Below the pieces are notes generated by a model. It was not told where the DNA came from and did not search any database. It saw only the letters and a program-made list of their open reading frames with translations. From Pseudomonadota bacterium (GTDB lineage Bacteria; Pseudomonadota; Alphaproteobacteria; Rhodospirillales; Magnetospirillaceae): 31,970 nt of DNA. How positions within the stretch are numbered: position 1 is the first letter of the stretch; each line of letters starts with the position of its first letter. The position numbers and the translations under genes were made by a program. The stretch covers positions 1 through 31,970 of the forward strand of contig JAFAAW010000100.1 in the NCBI GenBank assembly GCA_023426365.1, written 5' to 3'. Shown piece by piece: positions 1 through 9,182 of this stretch.

Positions 1-1
1 C

Positions 2-220
2 CGCGGCGAAGGTGGCAGCGGCGGCGGCGAGGAATACGGCGGCGGCTTTGGTGGCGGCGGCGGTGGCGGCTACGGCGGCGGCTATTTTGGCGGCGGCAGC
101 GGCGGCGGCCAGCGCTCGGGTGGCGGCGGCCAGGGCGGCGGCGGTCAGGGCGGCGGCGGTGGACGCGGCGGCTCGGGCTGGGAACCGCCGCCGGATCTGG
201 ACGACGAAATCCCGTTCTGA
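2..220 (+). CDS. ssb: Single-stranded DNA-binding protein SSB, C-terminal part
   Basis: The reading frame is open from the window edge to TGA at 218-220; the OB-fold lies outside the window. What remains is the disordered tail: about 55 residues dominated by glycine with scattered Tyr, Phe, Gln, Ser and Arg, then the acidic tip WEPPPDLDDEIPF. The terminal acidic-IPF peptide is the hallmark of bacterial SSB and docks partners such as RecO, RecQ, PriA and exonuclease I. The very long GGC-rich linker is a low-complexity tract. ssb next to uvrA is a common proteobacterial arrangement; here both are on the plus strand and separated by a strong terminator, so uvrA needs its own promoter. Confidence 0.93.
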   Translation, partial: RGEGGSGGGEEYGGGFGGGGGGGYGGGYFGGGSGGGQRSGGGGQGGGGQGGGGGRGGSGWEPPPDLDDEIPF

Positions 221-250
221 TCGTCGCCTGAAGACCATGCCTGTTGTATC

Positions 251-290
251 GGGGCGGCCGGGGAAATCCGGCCGCCCCGGTGCTTTTTGC
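251..290 (+). terminator. Rho-independent terminator of ssb
   Basis: A perfect 11-base-pair GC-rich stem (251-261 with 268-278) with a six-base loop is followed by a run of five T at 283-287. It lies 30 bases after the ssb stop. Confidence 0.85.
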
Positions 291-396
291 CCCCCTACGC
301 GTCCTTTTTTGCTCTCGTTATGTTCTTCTGCCCTTTCATCCAGATTCAAATACCTCTAACATCGCCGCCTCTCGATGGAACAAGGGTGAACGGCCG

Positions 397-3240
<2,844 letters not shown>

Positions 3241-3300
3241 CCCCCCTACCCACCCCAGCCTTTTTGGATAGGTTCTACTCCCAATCAGGCCTAAAACATG

Positions 3301-3329
3301 TTGCATTGCCATGACATGTCGGGTAATAA
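3301..3329 (+). promoter_or_regulatory. Candidate sigma-70 promoter of the 60-residue gene
   Basis: TTGCAT (3301-3306) and TAATAA (3324-3329) are separated by exactly 17 bases in a locally AT-rich stretch. Transcription would start near 3336, giving a leader of about 70 bases before the ATG at 3407. Confidence 0.5.
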
Positions 3330-3406
3330 GTTGCCTCGCACGGCGATGAAGAAACAACAAAATTACTTGCATCGCCATCCACTTTGGGGTTGAAAGGGAC
3401 TGAACC

Positions 3407-3589
3407 ATGCTGGGGCCGGCCGAACTCCGTGAGATTGACGAAGCGATGAACGAAGAGCGGACCGAGGGCACCCGCTCCGTGAAGACCAGCCCGTACGTCA
3501 CCACCCATTTTGCCGTCGGGATGGCCATGACCCGTGCCGCCACCGCCGGCTTCAAGGCCCACTCGTTCGGTTTTCCGGTCAAGCGGTAA
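3407..3589 (+). CDS. Small hypothetical protein, 60 residues
   Basis: I do not recognise this family. It starts MLGPAELREIDEAMNEE and ends GFKAHSFGFPVKR; it is polar and charged at the N-terminus, has no membrane segment and no cysteine. Support for a real gene: AAAGGGA seven bases before the ATG, strong G/C preference at third codon positions like its neighbours, a candidate promoter with a 17-base spacer upstream, and a perfect 19-base-pair hairpin about 70 bases after the stop. It is an independent transcription unit between uvrA and the convergent rluE. The opposite-strand frame over the same bases is judged a shadow. Confidence 0.6.
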   Translation: MLGPAELREIDEAMNEERTEGTRSVKTSPYVTTHFAVGMAMTRAATAGFKAHSFGFPVKR

Positions 3590-3656
3590 GGCGCGTGGCG
3601 GCCCTGCCTTGACGGCGGAAGGGCCACCGACGACGACACCCTGATACGGAACGGAT

Positions 3657-3698
3657 ATGAGAAAGGCGCTTCCGAACCCTCGGAAGCGCCTTTCTCAT
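3657..3698. terminator. Bidirectional terminator between the 60-residue gene and rluE
   Basis: A perfect 19-base-pair stem (3657-3675 with 3680-3698) closes a four-base loop. Its right arm contains the stop codon of rluE on the minus strand. T-rich sequence (TTTCTCATTT) ends the plus-strand arm. Its position between convergent genes fits termination from both sides. Confidence 0.8.
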
Positions 3699-4291
3699 TT
3701 GCGTTTGCGGACAGGTGGCGCAACCTCGCGCCAGTCGCCCGGATTCAGCCCGTCCAGGGTCCAATCGCCCACCGCCCAGCGGATCAGCCGCAGGGTGGGG
3801 AATCCCACCGCCGCCGTCATCCGGCGGACCTGACGGTTGCGCCCCTCGCGCAGGATCAGCTCCACCCACGTGGTGGGGATGTTGGCACGCCAGCGGATCG
3901 GTGGGGTGCGCGGCCACACTCCCTCCGGCTCGGCCATCAGCCGCGCCCCTGCCGGCATGGTGGGGCCGTCATTCAGCGTCACGCCACGGCGCAGACGCTC
4001 CAACGCGTCCTCGGTGGGGATGCCTTCCACCTGCGCCCAATAGGTTTTGGGCAGCTTGTGGCGGGGATCGGCGATGCGGGCGATCAGGCCGCCATCATCG
4101 GTCAGCACCAGCAGCCCTTCGGAATCGCGGTCAAGCCGGCCCGCCGGATACACATGCGGGACCGGGACGAAATCCTTGAGCGTGCGGCGGCCGCCTTCAC
4201 GGTCGCTGAACTGGGTCAGGACGTCATAAGGCTTGTTGAACAGGATCAGGCGGGGCAAAACACAGGCTCCATCACGACAGGCCCCATCCAT
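3695..4291 (-). CDS. rluE: 23S rRNA pseudouridine(2457) synthase RluE-like
   Basis: A member of the RsuA/RluB/C/E/F family that isomerises uridine to pseudouridine in rRNA. It lacks an N-terminal S4 domain, and the sequence follows E. coli RluE closely: ILFNKPYDVLTQF (16-28), the catalytic motif GRLDRDSEGLL with Asp54, VEGIPTEDALERLR, GVTLNDGPTMPAGA, and GRNRQVRRMTAAVGFPTLRL. Target U2457 is inferred from E. coli RluE. The start is uncertain. The ATG at 4291 gives 198 residues and shares the CCATGG palindrome with the ATG of the divergent methyltransferase. A TTG at 4258, eight bases after GGAG, would give 187 residues and begin directly before the conserved LPRLILFNKP. Confidence 0.9.
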   Translation of the reverse strand: MDGACRDGACVLPRLILFNKPYDVLTQFSDREGGRRTLKDFVPVPHVYPAGRLDRDSEGLLVLTDDGGLIARIADPRHKLPKTYWAQVEGIPTEDALERLRRGVTLNDGPTMPAGARLMAEPEGVWPRTPPIRWRANIPTTWVELILREGRNRQVRRMTAAVGFPTLRLIRWAVGDWTLDGLNPGDWREVAPPVRKRK

Positions 4292-5081
4292 GGCACGACC
4301 CACCCGCCCACACAAGCCGCCGCAGAATGCCGCCCGCCGCCCCGCGCCCCAGGAGGACACGGAAAAGGTAGCCGGATTGCCGGCGGTACAGGCCCTGTTC
4401 AGCCACGATCCCGGCCGTGTCCTGCGCCTGTTCTTCGACGACCGCACCAAGACCCAGACCGGCGACTTCTGCAAGGCGCTGGCGGCAGCGCGCAAACCCT
4501 ATCGCCATGTGTCAACCGAGGAGCTGACGAAGATCGCCGGCACCCCGCTGCATGGCGGCATCCTGGCGGTCGCCCGGCCCAAGCCGCTTCGCGCCTTCGA
4601 CGCCGAGGACATCAAGGGGTGGGCGAAGGCCCGGCAGCCGCTGGTGGTTCTGGACGGCGTGGGCAACCCCCACAACCTGGGCGCCATCGCCCGCACCATG
4701 GCTTTTTTCGGCCTGGACAGGCTGTTGGTATCCGACCACCCCGGACAGGCCGTGCCGTCGGAAGCCGCCTTCCGCGTGGCCGAGGGCGGCCTGGAATGGG
4801 TCGAGGTGTATCGCGTCCGCAATCTGGCCGTGGAGCTGAGGCGCATGCGGGCGCACTACCGCGTGGTCGGCACCGCGCTGGGGGCGCACCGGCCGTTGGC
4901 CCAGGTGCTGGCCAAGGGCGACCGCCCACTGGTCATCGTGCTGGGCAACGAGGAAGAGGGGCTGCCGCCTGCCACCCTGGCCGCCTGCGAGGAAATTGCC
5001 ACCCTGCCCGGTTCCGGCCGCGTGCAGTCGCTGAACGTGGCGGCGACCGCCGCCATTTTGGTTCACATGCTGGCCGGCTAA
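4290..5081 (+). CDS. TrmH/SpoU-family RNA 2'-O-ribose methyltransferase
   Basis: A predicted SAM-dependent RNA methyltransferase with the trefoil-knot SPOUT fold, 263 residues. A basic, disordered N-terminus (1-25) precedes a SpoU substrate-binding domain (about 26-100: VAGLPAVQALFSHDP, HGGILAV). The catalytic domain has all three family motifs: DGVGNPHNLGAIART (122-136, with Asn126 and Arg135), VLGNEEEGLP (217-226) and GSGRVQSLNVAATAA (241-255, with Asn249). It resembles E. coli YfiF/RlmB-type enzymes; the exact target nucleotide cannot be read from sequence. It diverges from rluE, and the two annotated ATGs overlap, so the pair may form a small rRNA-modification locus. No strong ribosome-binding site precedes 4290. 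Confidence 0.9.
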   Translation: MARPTRPHKPPQNAARRPAPQEDTEKVAGLPAVQALFSHDPGRVLRLFFDDRTKTQTGDFCKALAAARKPYRHVSTEELTKIAGTPLHGGILAVARPKPLRAFDAEDIKGWAKARQPLVVLDGVGNPHNLGAIARTMAFFGLDRLLVSDHPGQAVPSEAAFRVAEGGLEWVEVYRVRNLAVELRRMRAHYRVVGTALGAHRPLAQVLAKGDRPLVIVLGNEEEGLPPATLAACEEIATLPGSGRVQSLNVAATAAILVHMLAG

Positions 5082-5088
5082 TTAAGAT

Positions 5089-5119
5089 TCGACAGCCCCT
5101 CCCCGTCGCCTGCTATGGT
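5089..5119 (+). promoter_or_regulatory. Weak candidate promoter of the parvulin gene
   Basis: TCGACA (5089-5094) and TATGGT (5114-5119) are separated by 19 bases. The -10 is preceded by TGC, an extended -10 arrangement. The spacing is long, so this is tentative. Confidence 0.3.
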
Positions 5120-5155
5120 CGCGGCATTCCTGTTCTCTGTCATTGGGAGATTTTC

Positions 5156-5476
5156 ATGGCGTCGCAGATTCGCGCCTCGCACATTCTGCTCATGTACAAG
5201 GGCTCCATGCGTTCCACCGCCACCCGCTCGAAGGCCGAGGCGCTGGACGGCATCACCGCCCTGAAGACGCAGATCGCCGACGGTGCCGACTTCGCCGAAC
5301 TGGCCCGCCAGAACTCCGACTGCCCCTCGGGCGAGGACGGCGGCGACCTGGGCCAGTTTCCCCGTGGCGCCATGGTGCGCGAATTCGACGAAGCGGCCTT
5401 CGCCCTGCAGCCGGGCCAGGTGTCGGACGTCATCGAAACGCCGTTCGGCTATCACCTGATTCAGCGCACGGAATAG
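5156..5476 (+). CDS. Parvulin-type peptidyl-prolyl cis-trans isomerase, cytoplasmic
   Basis: A single-domain PPIase of 106 residues that would catalyse proline cis/trans isomerisation during folding. It has no signal peptide or membrane segment, unlike SurA or PpiD. Parvulin landmarks: ASHILLMYKG (first strand with the active-site His), DFAELARQNSDCPSG, GGDLGQFPRGAMVREFDEAAFALQPGQVSDVIETPFGYHLIQRTE at the C-terminus split over the last strands. The SDCPSG...GDLG loop and RSKAEA spacing look more like Pin1-type parvulins than E. coli PpiC. GGGAGA lies five bases before the ATG. It is monocistronic, followed by a strong hairpin. Confidence 0.93.
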   Translation: MASQIRASHILLMYKGSMRSTATRSKAEALDGITALKTQIADGADFAELARQNSDCPSGEDGGDLGQFPRGAMVREFDEAAFALQPGQVSDVIETPFGYHLIQRTE

Positions 5477-5500
5477 GCGCGGGTCCGCCCGCACAGGGTT

Positions 5501-5548
5501 GCCGGCGGCGGAAGCCCGACGCTTCCGCCGCCGGCCGCCCTCTTGTTC
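5501..5548 (+). terminator. Terminator after the parvulin gene
   Basis: A perfect 15-base-pair stem (5501-5515 with 5521-5535) and five-base loop. Only a weak T-rich tail (CTCTTGTT) follows, 25 bases after the stop codon. Confidence 0.65.
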
Positions 5549-5564
5549 AGCCCGAGGCCGCGCA

Positions 5565-5963
5565 ATGCCCAGCAGCGCGCGCTACGGCAAGATCTGTACG
5601 GCGGCATTGCTTTCCACCATGCTCGGCGCCCGCCCATTCCCGGGGGGGGGGGAGGATGTCGGTTGTGGCGAAGGAGCCTTTCGCCAATTGCTCGGCCCAC
5701 TGTTGCCAGGCCCCCGATAGACCGGCGTCTATGGACGCCACAGCAAGGACGACCGGGACCATTACGAGGTAATGTCCGGTTTCGCGGGCGTCTCCGCCTT
5801 CATGATCCACGACCATATGGGCGTCTATGTGCTGACGCGCGACACGGCATTGACCACCATGGTCCTGCAGGCGCAGCCCCAGGTGGCCAGGATGGTCCGC
5901 GAACGGGCGCCGCGGGACAGGATGGCCCAGGGCGAGTGGCAGATCGCCAACCACCTGACATGA
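5565..5963 (+). pseudogene. Apparently interrupted small hypothetical gene with a G11 tract
   Basis: From an ATG at 5565 (GAGG seven bases upstream) one frame keeps the GC-rich third-position bias of real genes through to TGA at 5961-5963, 133 codons, except for a single in-frame TAG at 5718-5720 (codon 52). The first part reads MPSSARYGKICTAALLST and ends LLGPLLPGPR. After the TAG it continues TGVYGRHSKDDRDHYEV, then MSGFAGVSAFMIHDHMGVYV and ends WQIANHLT. A run of eleven G (5642-5652) lies in the first part. An independent second gene from ATG 5772 is possible (63 residues), but its GAGG is only two bases from that ATG. I recognise no family. Either a decayed gene, two small genes, or a sequencing error. 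The stretch 5477-5564 otherwise holds only the terminator. Confidence 0.4.
5642..5652 (+). repeat. Homopolymeric tract of 11 G
   Basis: Eleven consecutive G lie inside the interrupted frame 5565-5963. Such tracts are prone to slipped-strand length change and to sequencing error. One G fewer or more would send translation from 5565 into a frame ending at 5772 or 6040. Confidence 0.9.
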
Positions 5964-6015
5964 TCCGCCCCGCGTGGCCCTTGTTGTTGTCCCATGCGGA
6001 TGGAGCAGAACGGCA

Positions 6016-6390
6016 ATGCCCCGCGATAGCGTCGATCTGACCACCCACAGCCACGTGGACGGCGAAGCCGGCGGCGTCGCCTTTTACTGCGCGCGCTGCG
6101 GCGCATTCATGACGCGGGCACGCTTCGGCATCCGCATGAACGGCGACCACGAACACGTGGTGTTCAACCCCGCCGGATTGTTGTTTCGCGTTGCCTGCTT
6201 CAGCGATGCGCCCGGCGCAGTGGCGGTGGGCAACGCCTCGGACCAGTTCACCTGGTTCAAGGGGTTCACCTGGCGAATCGCGCTGTGCCGCACCTGCGGC
6301 GTCCATATGGGCTGGATGTACGAAGGAACCGGTGCCCCGGCCGTGTTCTTCGGCCTGATCCGGTCCATGCTGGTGGAGCGCCCGGGCTGA
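6016..6390 (+). CDS. CULT-domain protein (bacterial cereblon-like, MsCI4 family)
   Basis: A 124-residue, single CULT domain, the thalidomide-binding fold of cereblon. It strongly resembles MsCI4 of Magnetospirillum gryphiswaldense (also about 124 residues), sharing GDHEHVVFNPAG, FRV.CFS, TWFKGF.W.IALC..CG.H.GW.YEG and FFGLI. The zinc cysteines are C25, C28, C91 and C94. The three-tryptophan cage that binds glutarimide and uridine-like ligands is complete: W80, W86 and W100, with Tyr102 after the third. There is no signal peptide. The physiological ligand of bacterial CULT proteins is not established; binding of cyclic imides or modified peptide ends is inferred from the family. The start ATG at 6016 follows GGAG by ten bases. 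It lies 52 bases after the interrupted frame and converges on the DUF4170 gene. Confidence 0.92.
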   Translation: MPRDSVDLTTHSHVDGEAGGVAFYCARCGAFMTRARFGIRMNGDHEHVVFNPAGLLFRVACFSDAPGAVAVGNASDQFTWFKGFTWRIALCRTCGVHMGWMYEGTGAPAVFFGLIRSMLVERPG

Positions 6391-6391
6391 C

Positions 6392-6420
6392 GGGCCTTCC
6401 GGACAGCGGCCGGAAGGCCC
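6392..6420. terminator. Bidirectional terminator between the CULT and DUF4170 genes
   Basis: A perfect 11-base-pair stem (6392-6402 with 6410-6420) with a seven-base loop sits between the convergent stop codons at 6390 and 6431. There is no strong T tail. Confidence 0.65.
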
Positions 6421-6430
6421 CTGAGAATGA

Positions 6431-6835
6431 TCAGCCCGCCTTGCGCTTCAGCAGTTCGGTGGCCGAGCACAGATCGTAGCGGATCATGGCATTGTCCACG
6501 GTCTTGCCGGTCAGTTCGCGCCACTTGTTCAGGGCATCCTGACGGCCGAACGGACCGTAGCTTTCCAGTTGCTTGCCGGTGGCGATGACCTCGAACGAGG
6601 TGTCGGCGTATTCGCCGCCCACCACGTACCATTCCTCGCCCGCGCTGTCGTCGTCCGAGCGGATGAAGTAGCGGCACATGGCATTGTCCACGGTCTTGCC
6701 GGTCAGCGCACGCCAGCACACATGCGCCTCGTGCTCGTCGAAGGGACCGAAACGTTCTTCCTTGTGCCCGGCGGCAATCTGGGTGAAGGCGGTATCGGCG
6801 TATTCGCCGCCCACGACATAATATTTCTTGGCCAT
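6431..6835 (-). CDS. DUF4170 protein with two tandem domains
   Basis: A 134-residue cytoplasmic protein consisting almost wholly of two copies of an alphaproteobacterial domain I recognise as DUF4170, usually present once in proteins of about 80 residues. Copy 1 begins YYVVGGEYADTAF (residues 5-17), copy 2 WYVVGGEYADTSF. Each has a GPF motif, a Trp-Arg pair and ends LTGKTVDNAM.RY. By my count about 33 of 54 aligned residues agree. Function is unknown. The frame stays open upstream, but ATG at 6835 begins the conserved sequence and GGGA lies about ten bases upstream. A TATAAG on the minus strand at 6878-6883 could be its -10 box; no good -35 is seen. The 194 bases up to 7029 hold nothing else I can identify. 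Confidence 0.85.
   Translation of the reverse strand: MAKKYYVVGGEYADTAFTQIAAGHKEERFGPFDEHEAHVCWRALTGKTVDNAMCRYFIRSDDDSAGEEWYVVGGEYADTSFEVIATGKQLESYGPFGRQDALNKWRELTGKTVDNAMIRYDLCSATELLKRKAG
6485..6814 (-). repeat. 192-base internal tandem duplication in the DUF4170 gene
   Basis: Identical nucleotide blocks recur at an offset of 192 bases (64 codons): a 30-base block at 6485-6514 and 6677-6706, and a 20-base block at 6603-6622 and 6795-6814. Nucleotide identity in these blocks points to recent duplication or gene conversion. Confidence 0.85.
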
Positions 6836-7029
6836 GGTAGTGCGTATCCCACTCGATTGGGTGGTTGGCGGTGCTTGCTTATACCCCAACCTGCGGCGTG
6901 ACGAAATGGCCTTCCGGCATAAATCGTCCATCCATCCAACCTACCCCTCCGCATGGGGAGGCCGGGCGGCAGATGGCGCCACGCGGCACGGCGCAATCCT
7001 GCCGCCGCCGCCGGCCAAGAAACAAAAAA

Positions 7030-7749
7030 TCACCCAGGGGGCAGCGGGGTCTCGATCGCCTTGACCACCATTAGGGTGGCATCATCCGACGGTGCCCGCC
7101 CGGCCCGGAAATCCGCCAGGTCGCCTTCGATGGCGGCCAGGATGTCGTGCGCCGGCCGATGGTGATGGGTGCGGATCTGGTGGGCCAGCCGGCTCTTGCC
7201 ATACATGGCGCCGTTGGGCGCGCGCGTTTCCCAGATGCCGTCCGTGCCCACCGCCAGCAACGCCCCGCTGGCCCACCCCACGTGGTCCAGTTCGCGGAAA
7301 CGCCAGGATGGGTCGATGCCGAGCGGGATATCCGGCCCCGCCACCTCCCGGAAGACGTTGGCGGTGGGATCATAGGCCAGGCCGGGGGCATGGCCGGCGC
7401 TGACCCAGTGAATGGTGCGATCCCCCGCCACCAGTGCGGCCAGAAACAGCGTCATGAAGCGGCCGGCCCGCATGTACGGGATCAGATCGCGGTTGACGGT
7501 CTCCATCACCTTTGCCAGTCGGCCCGGCACCATCCGATGGCGGCGCAGCATGCGGCCGGCCACCTCCATCAGATCGGCGGCCAGGGCGTCGTGGCCGGCG
7601 ACGTCACCCACCGCCACGGCCATGCAATCCGCCCCCGGCGGCGCCACCACCGCATGGTAATCCCCGCCCCTGGCGGCGCGTGGGCGCGACAGAACGGCAA
7701 CGTCGAAGCCGGGAATTCCGGTCCAGGAGATGGGCATGCCTGTCCACAT
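7030..7749 (-). CDS. Stand-alone SpoIIE/RsbU-type PP2C serine phosphatase
   Basis: A predicted Mn/Mg-dependent protein serine/threonine phosphatase of 239 residues, consisting only of the SpoIIE catalytic domain without a sensor (PAS, GAF, receiver) domain. Metal-site motifs are present: RAARGGDYHAV (Asp30), VGDVAGHDA (Asp49, where most relatives have GHG), SAGHAPGLAYD (118-127), GTDGIWETRAPNG (Asp170) and SDDATLMVV (221-229). Such enzymes usually dephosphorylate STAS anti-sigma antagonists in partner-switching pathways, but no STAS or anti-sigma kinase gene is in this window. ATG at 7749 is used; an in-frame ATG at 7737 is equally possible, and neither has a clear ribosome-binding site. It diverges from trmFO with about 60 bases between starts. 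Confidence 0.85.
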   Translation of the reverse strand: MWTGMPISWTGIPGFDVAVLSRPRAARGGDYHAVVAPPGADCMAVAVGDVAGHDALAADLMEVAGRMLRRHRMVPGRLAKVMETVNRDLIPYMRAGRFMTLFLAALVAGDRTIHWVSAGHAPGLAYDPTANVFREVAGPDIPLGIDPSWRFRELDHVGWASGALLAVGTDGIWETRAPNGAMYGKSRLAHQIRTHHHRPAHDILAAIEGDLADFRAGRAPSDDATLMVVKAIETPLPPG

Positions 7750-7808
7750 GGGAATGCGACCGGCCGGACGTCAAGCCAAGAGGCTGGACACCGGCGCCGG
7801 GGGGGCTT

Positions 7809-9182
7809 ATGTCGTGGGTCATGATCCGCACCGTCCATGTCATCGGCGGCGGTCTGGCCGGCTGTGAAGCCGCCTGGCAGCTTGCCCGTCGCGGCGTTCC
7901 CGTGGTTTTGCACGAGATGCGCCCCCACCGCACCACCCCGGCCCACCAGTCCCAGGGACTGGCTGAACTGGTGTGCTCCAATTCCTTGCGTTCCGACGAC
8001 GCCGAATACAATGCGGTCGGGCTGCTGCACGAGGAATTGCGTGCCGCCGACTCGCTGATCATGCGCGCCGCCGATGCCTGCAAGGTGCCGGCCGGCGGGG
8101 CGCTGGCAGTGGATCGCGACGGCTTTTCGGCCGTGGTGGAACGCGAGCTGTCGGCGCTGCCCAACGTCACCATCCTGCGCGAGGAAATCGCCGGATTGCC
8201 GCCCGAGGAATGGGATTCGGTGGTCGTCGCCACCGGCCCGCTGACCTCGCCCCCGCTGGCCGAGGCCATCCGCGCGCTGACCGGCGAGGCATCGCTGTCG
8301 TTCTTCGACGCCATCGCCCCGATCATCCACAAGGACAGCATCGATTTCGGCAAGGCGTGGTTTCAGTCCCGCTACGACAAGGGCGAGGGGTCGGACTACA
8401 TCAACTGCCCGCTCAGCAAGGACGAATATTACGCGTTCATCGACGCCCTGCTGGCCGGCGAGAAGGTGCCGTTCCACGACTGGGAAAAGGACGTCCCCTA
8501 TTTCGAGGGGTGCCTGCCGGTCGAAGTGATGGCGGAACGCGGCCGCGAAACCCTGGCCTATGGCCCCGGCAAGCCGGTGGGGCTGACCAACCCGCACGGC
8601 CCCAAGCCCTATGCGGTCATCCAGCTTCGCCAGGACAACGCACTGGGCACCCTCTACAACATGGTCGGTTTCCAGACCAAGCTGCGCCATGGCGAGCAGG
8701 TGCGCATCTTCCGCATGATCCCCGGCCTGGAAAACGCCGAGTTCGCCCGCCTGGGCGGTGTGCATCGCAACACCTTCGTCAACGGCCCGCGTGTCCTGAA
8801 CCGCGACCTCAGCCTCAAGGCCCAGCCGCGTCTCAGGCTGGCCGGCCAGATCACCGGCTGCGAGGGGTATGTGGAAAGCACCGCCATCGGTCTGCTGGCC
8901 GGCCGCTTCGCCGCCGCCGAACGGCTGGGCGTCACCCTGCCCGCGCCGCCTGCGGTGACCGCGCTGGGGGCCATGCTGGACCACGTCACTGGCGGCGGCA
9001 TGGTGGAAACCTATCAGCCGATGAACGTCAATTTCGGCCTGTTCCCGCCGCCGCCCGAGCGCGACGAGCGCGGCAAGCGGGTCAAGGGCCGCGACCGCAA
9101 GAAGCTTTATACCGACCGTGCCCGCGCCGCGCTGCCCGACTGGCTGGCCCAGGCGGACATGCTAGCGGAACCGGCTGTCTAG
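7809..9182 (+). CDS. trmFO: FADH2/folate-dependent tRNA (uracil-54-C5)-methyltransferase TrmFO
   Basis: TrmFO makes ribothymidine at position 54 of the tRNA T-loop using methylenetetrahydrofolate and FAD instead of SAM. The 457 residues match the family. The FAD dinucleotide motif is HVIGGGLAGCEAA (10-22); the family motif AELVCSNSLRSD carries C56 and YFEGCLPVEVM carries C235, corresponding to the two functional cysteines of the B. subtilis enzyme. GCEGYVES and HRNTFVNGP are also family blocks. The ATG at 7809 follows a G-rich site by a few bases; 7821 is an alternative. The frame is open upstream to 7512, but that lies inside the divergent phosphatase. The 3' end overlaps the convergent hydrolase gene by 21 bases. 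Confidence 0.97.
   Translation: MSWVMIRTVHVIGGGLAGCEAAWQLARRGVPVVLHEMRPHRTTPAHQSQGLAELVCSNSLRSDDAEYNAVGLLHEELRAADSLIMRAADACKVPAGGALAVDRDGFSAVVERELSALPNVTILREEIAGLPPEEWDSVVVATGPLTSPPLAEAIRALTGEASLSFFDAIAPIIHKDSIDFGKAWFQSRYDKGEGSDYINCPLSKDEYYAFIDALLAGEKVPFHDWEKDVPYFEGCLPVEVMAERGRETLAYGPGKPVGLTNPHGPKPYAVIQLRQDNALGTLYNMVGFQTKLRHGEQVRIFRMIPGLENAEFARLGGVHRNTFVNGPRVLNRDLSLKAQPRLRLAGQITGCEGYVESTAIGLLAGRFAAAERLGVTLPAPPAVTALGAMLDHVTGGGMVETYQPMNVNFGLFPPPPERDERGKRVKGRDRKKLYTDRARAALPDWLAQADMLAEPAV

Noticed and set aside
12..359. Alanine-rich open frame over the ssb tail and terminator
   Set aside because: It is an out-of-frame reading of the glycine-rich SSB linker and runs through a strong terminator.
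378..391. GAAC-N6-GAAC before uvrA as an SOS (LexA) box
   Set aside because: The alphaproteobacterial box needs a seven-base spacer (GTTC-N7-GTTC type); this has six and overlaps the ribosome-binding region.
5547..6044. 165-codon minus-strand frame over the interrupted region
   Set aside because: No recognisable domain or ribosome-binding site; plus-strand frame has better codon bias. I cannot fully exclude it.
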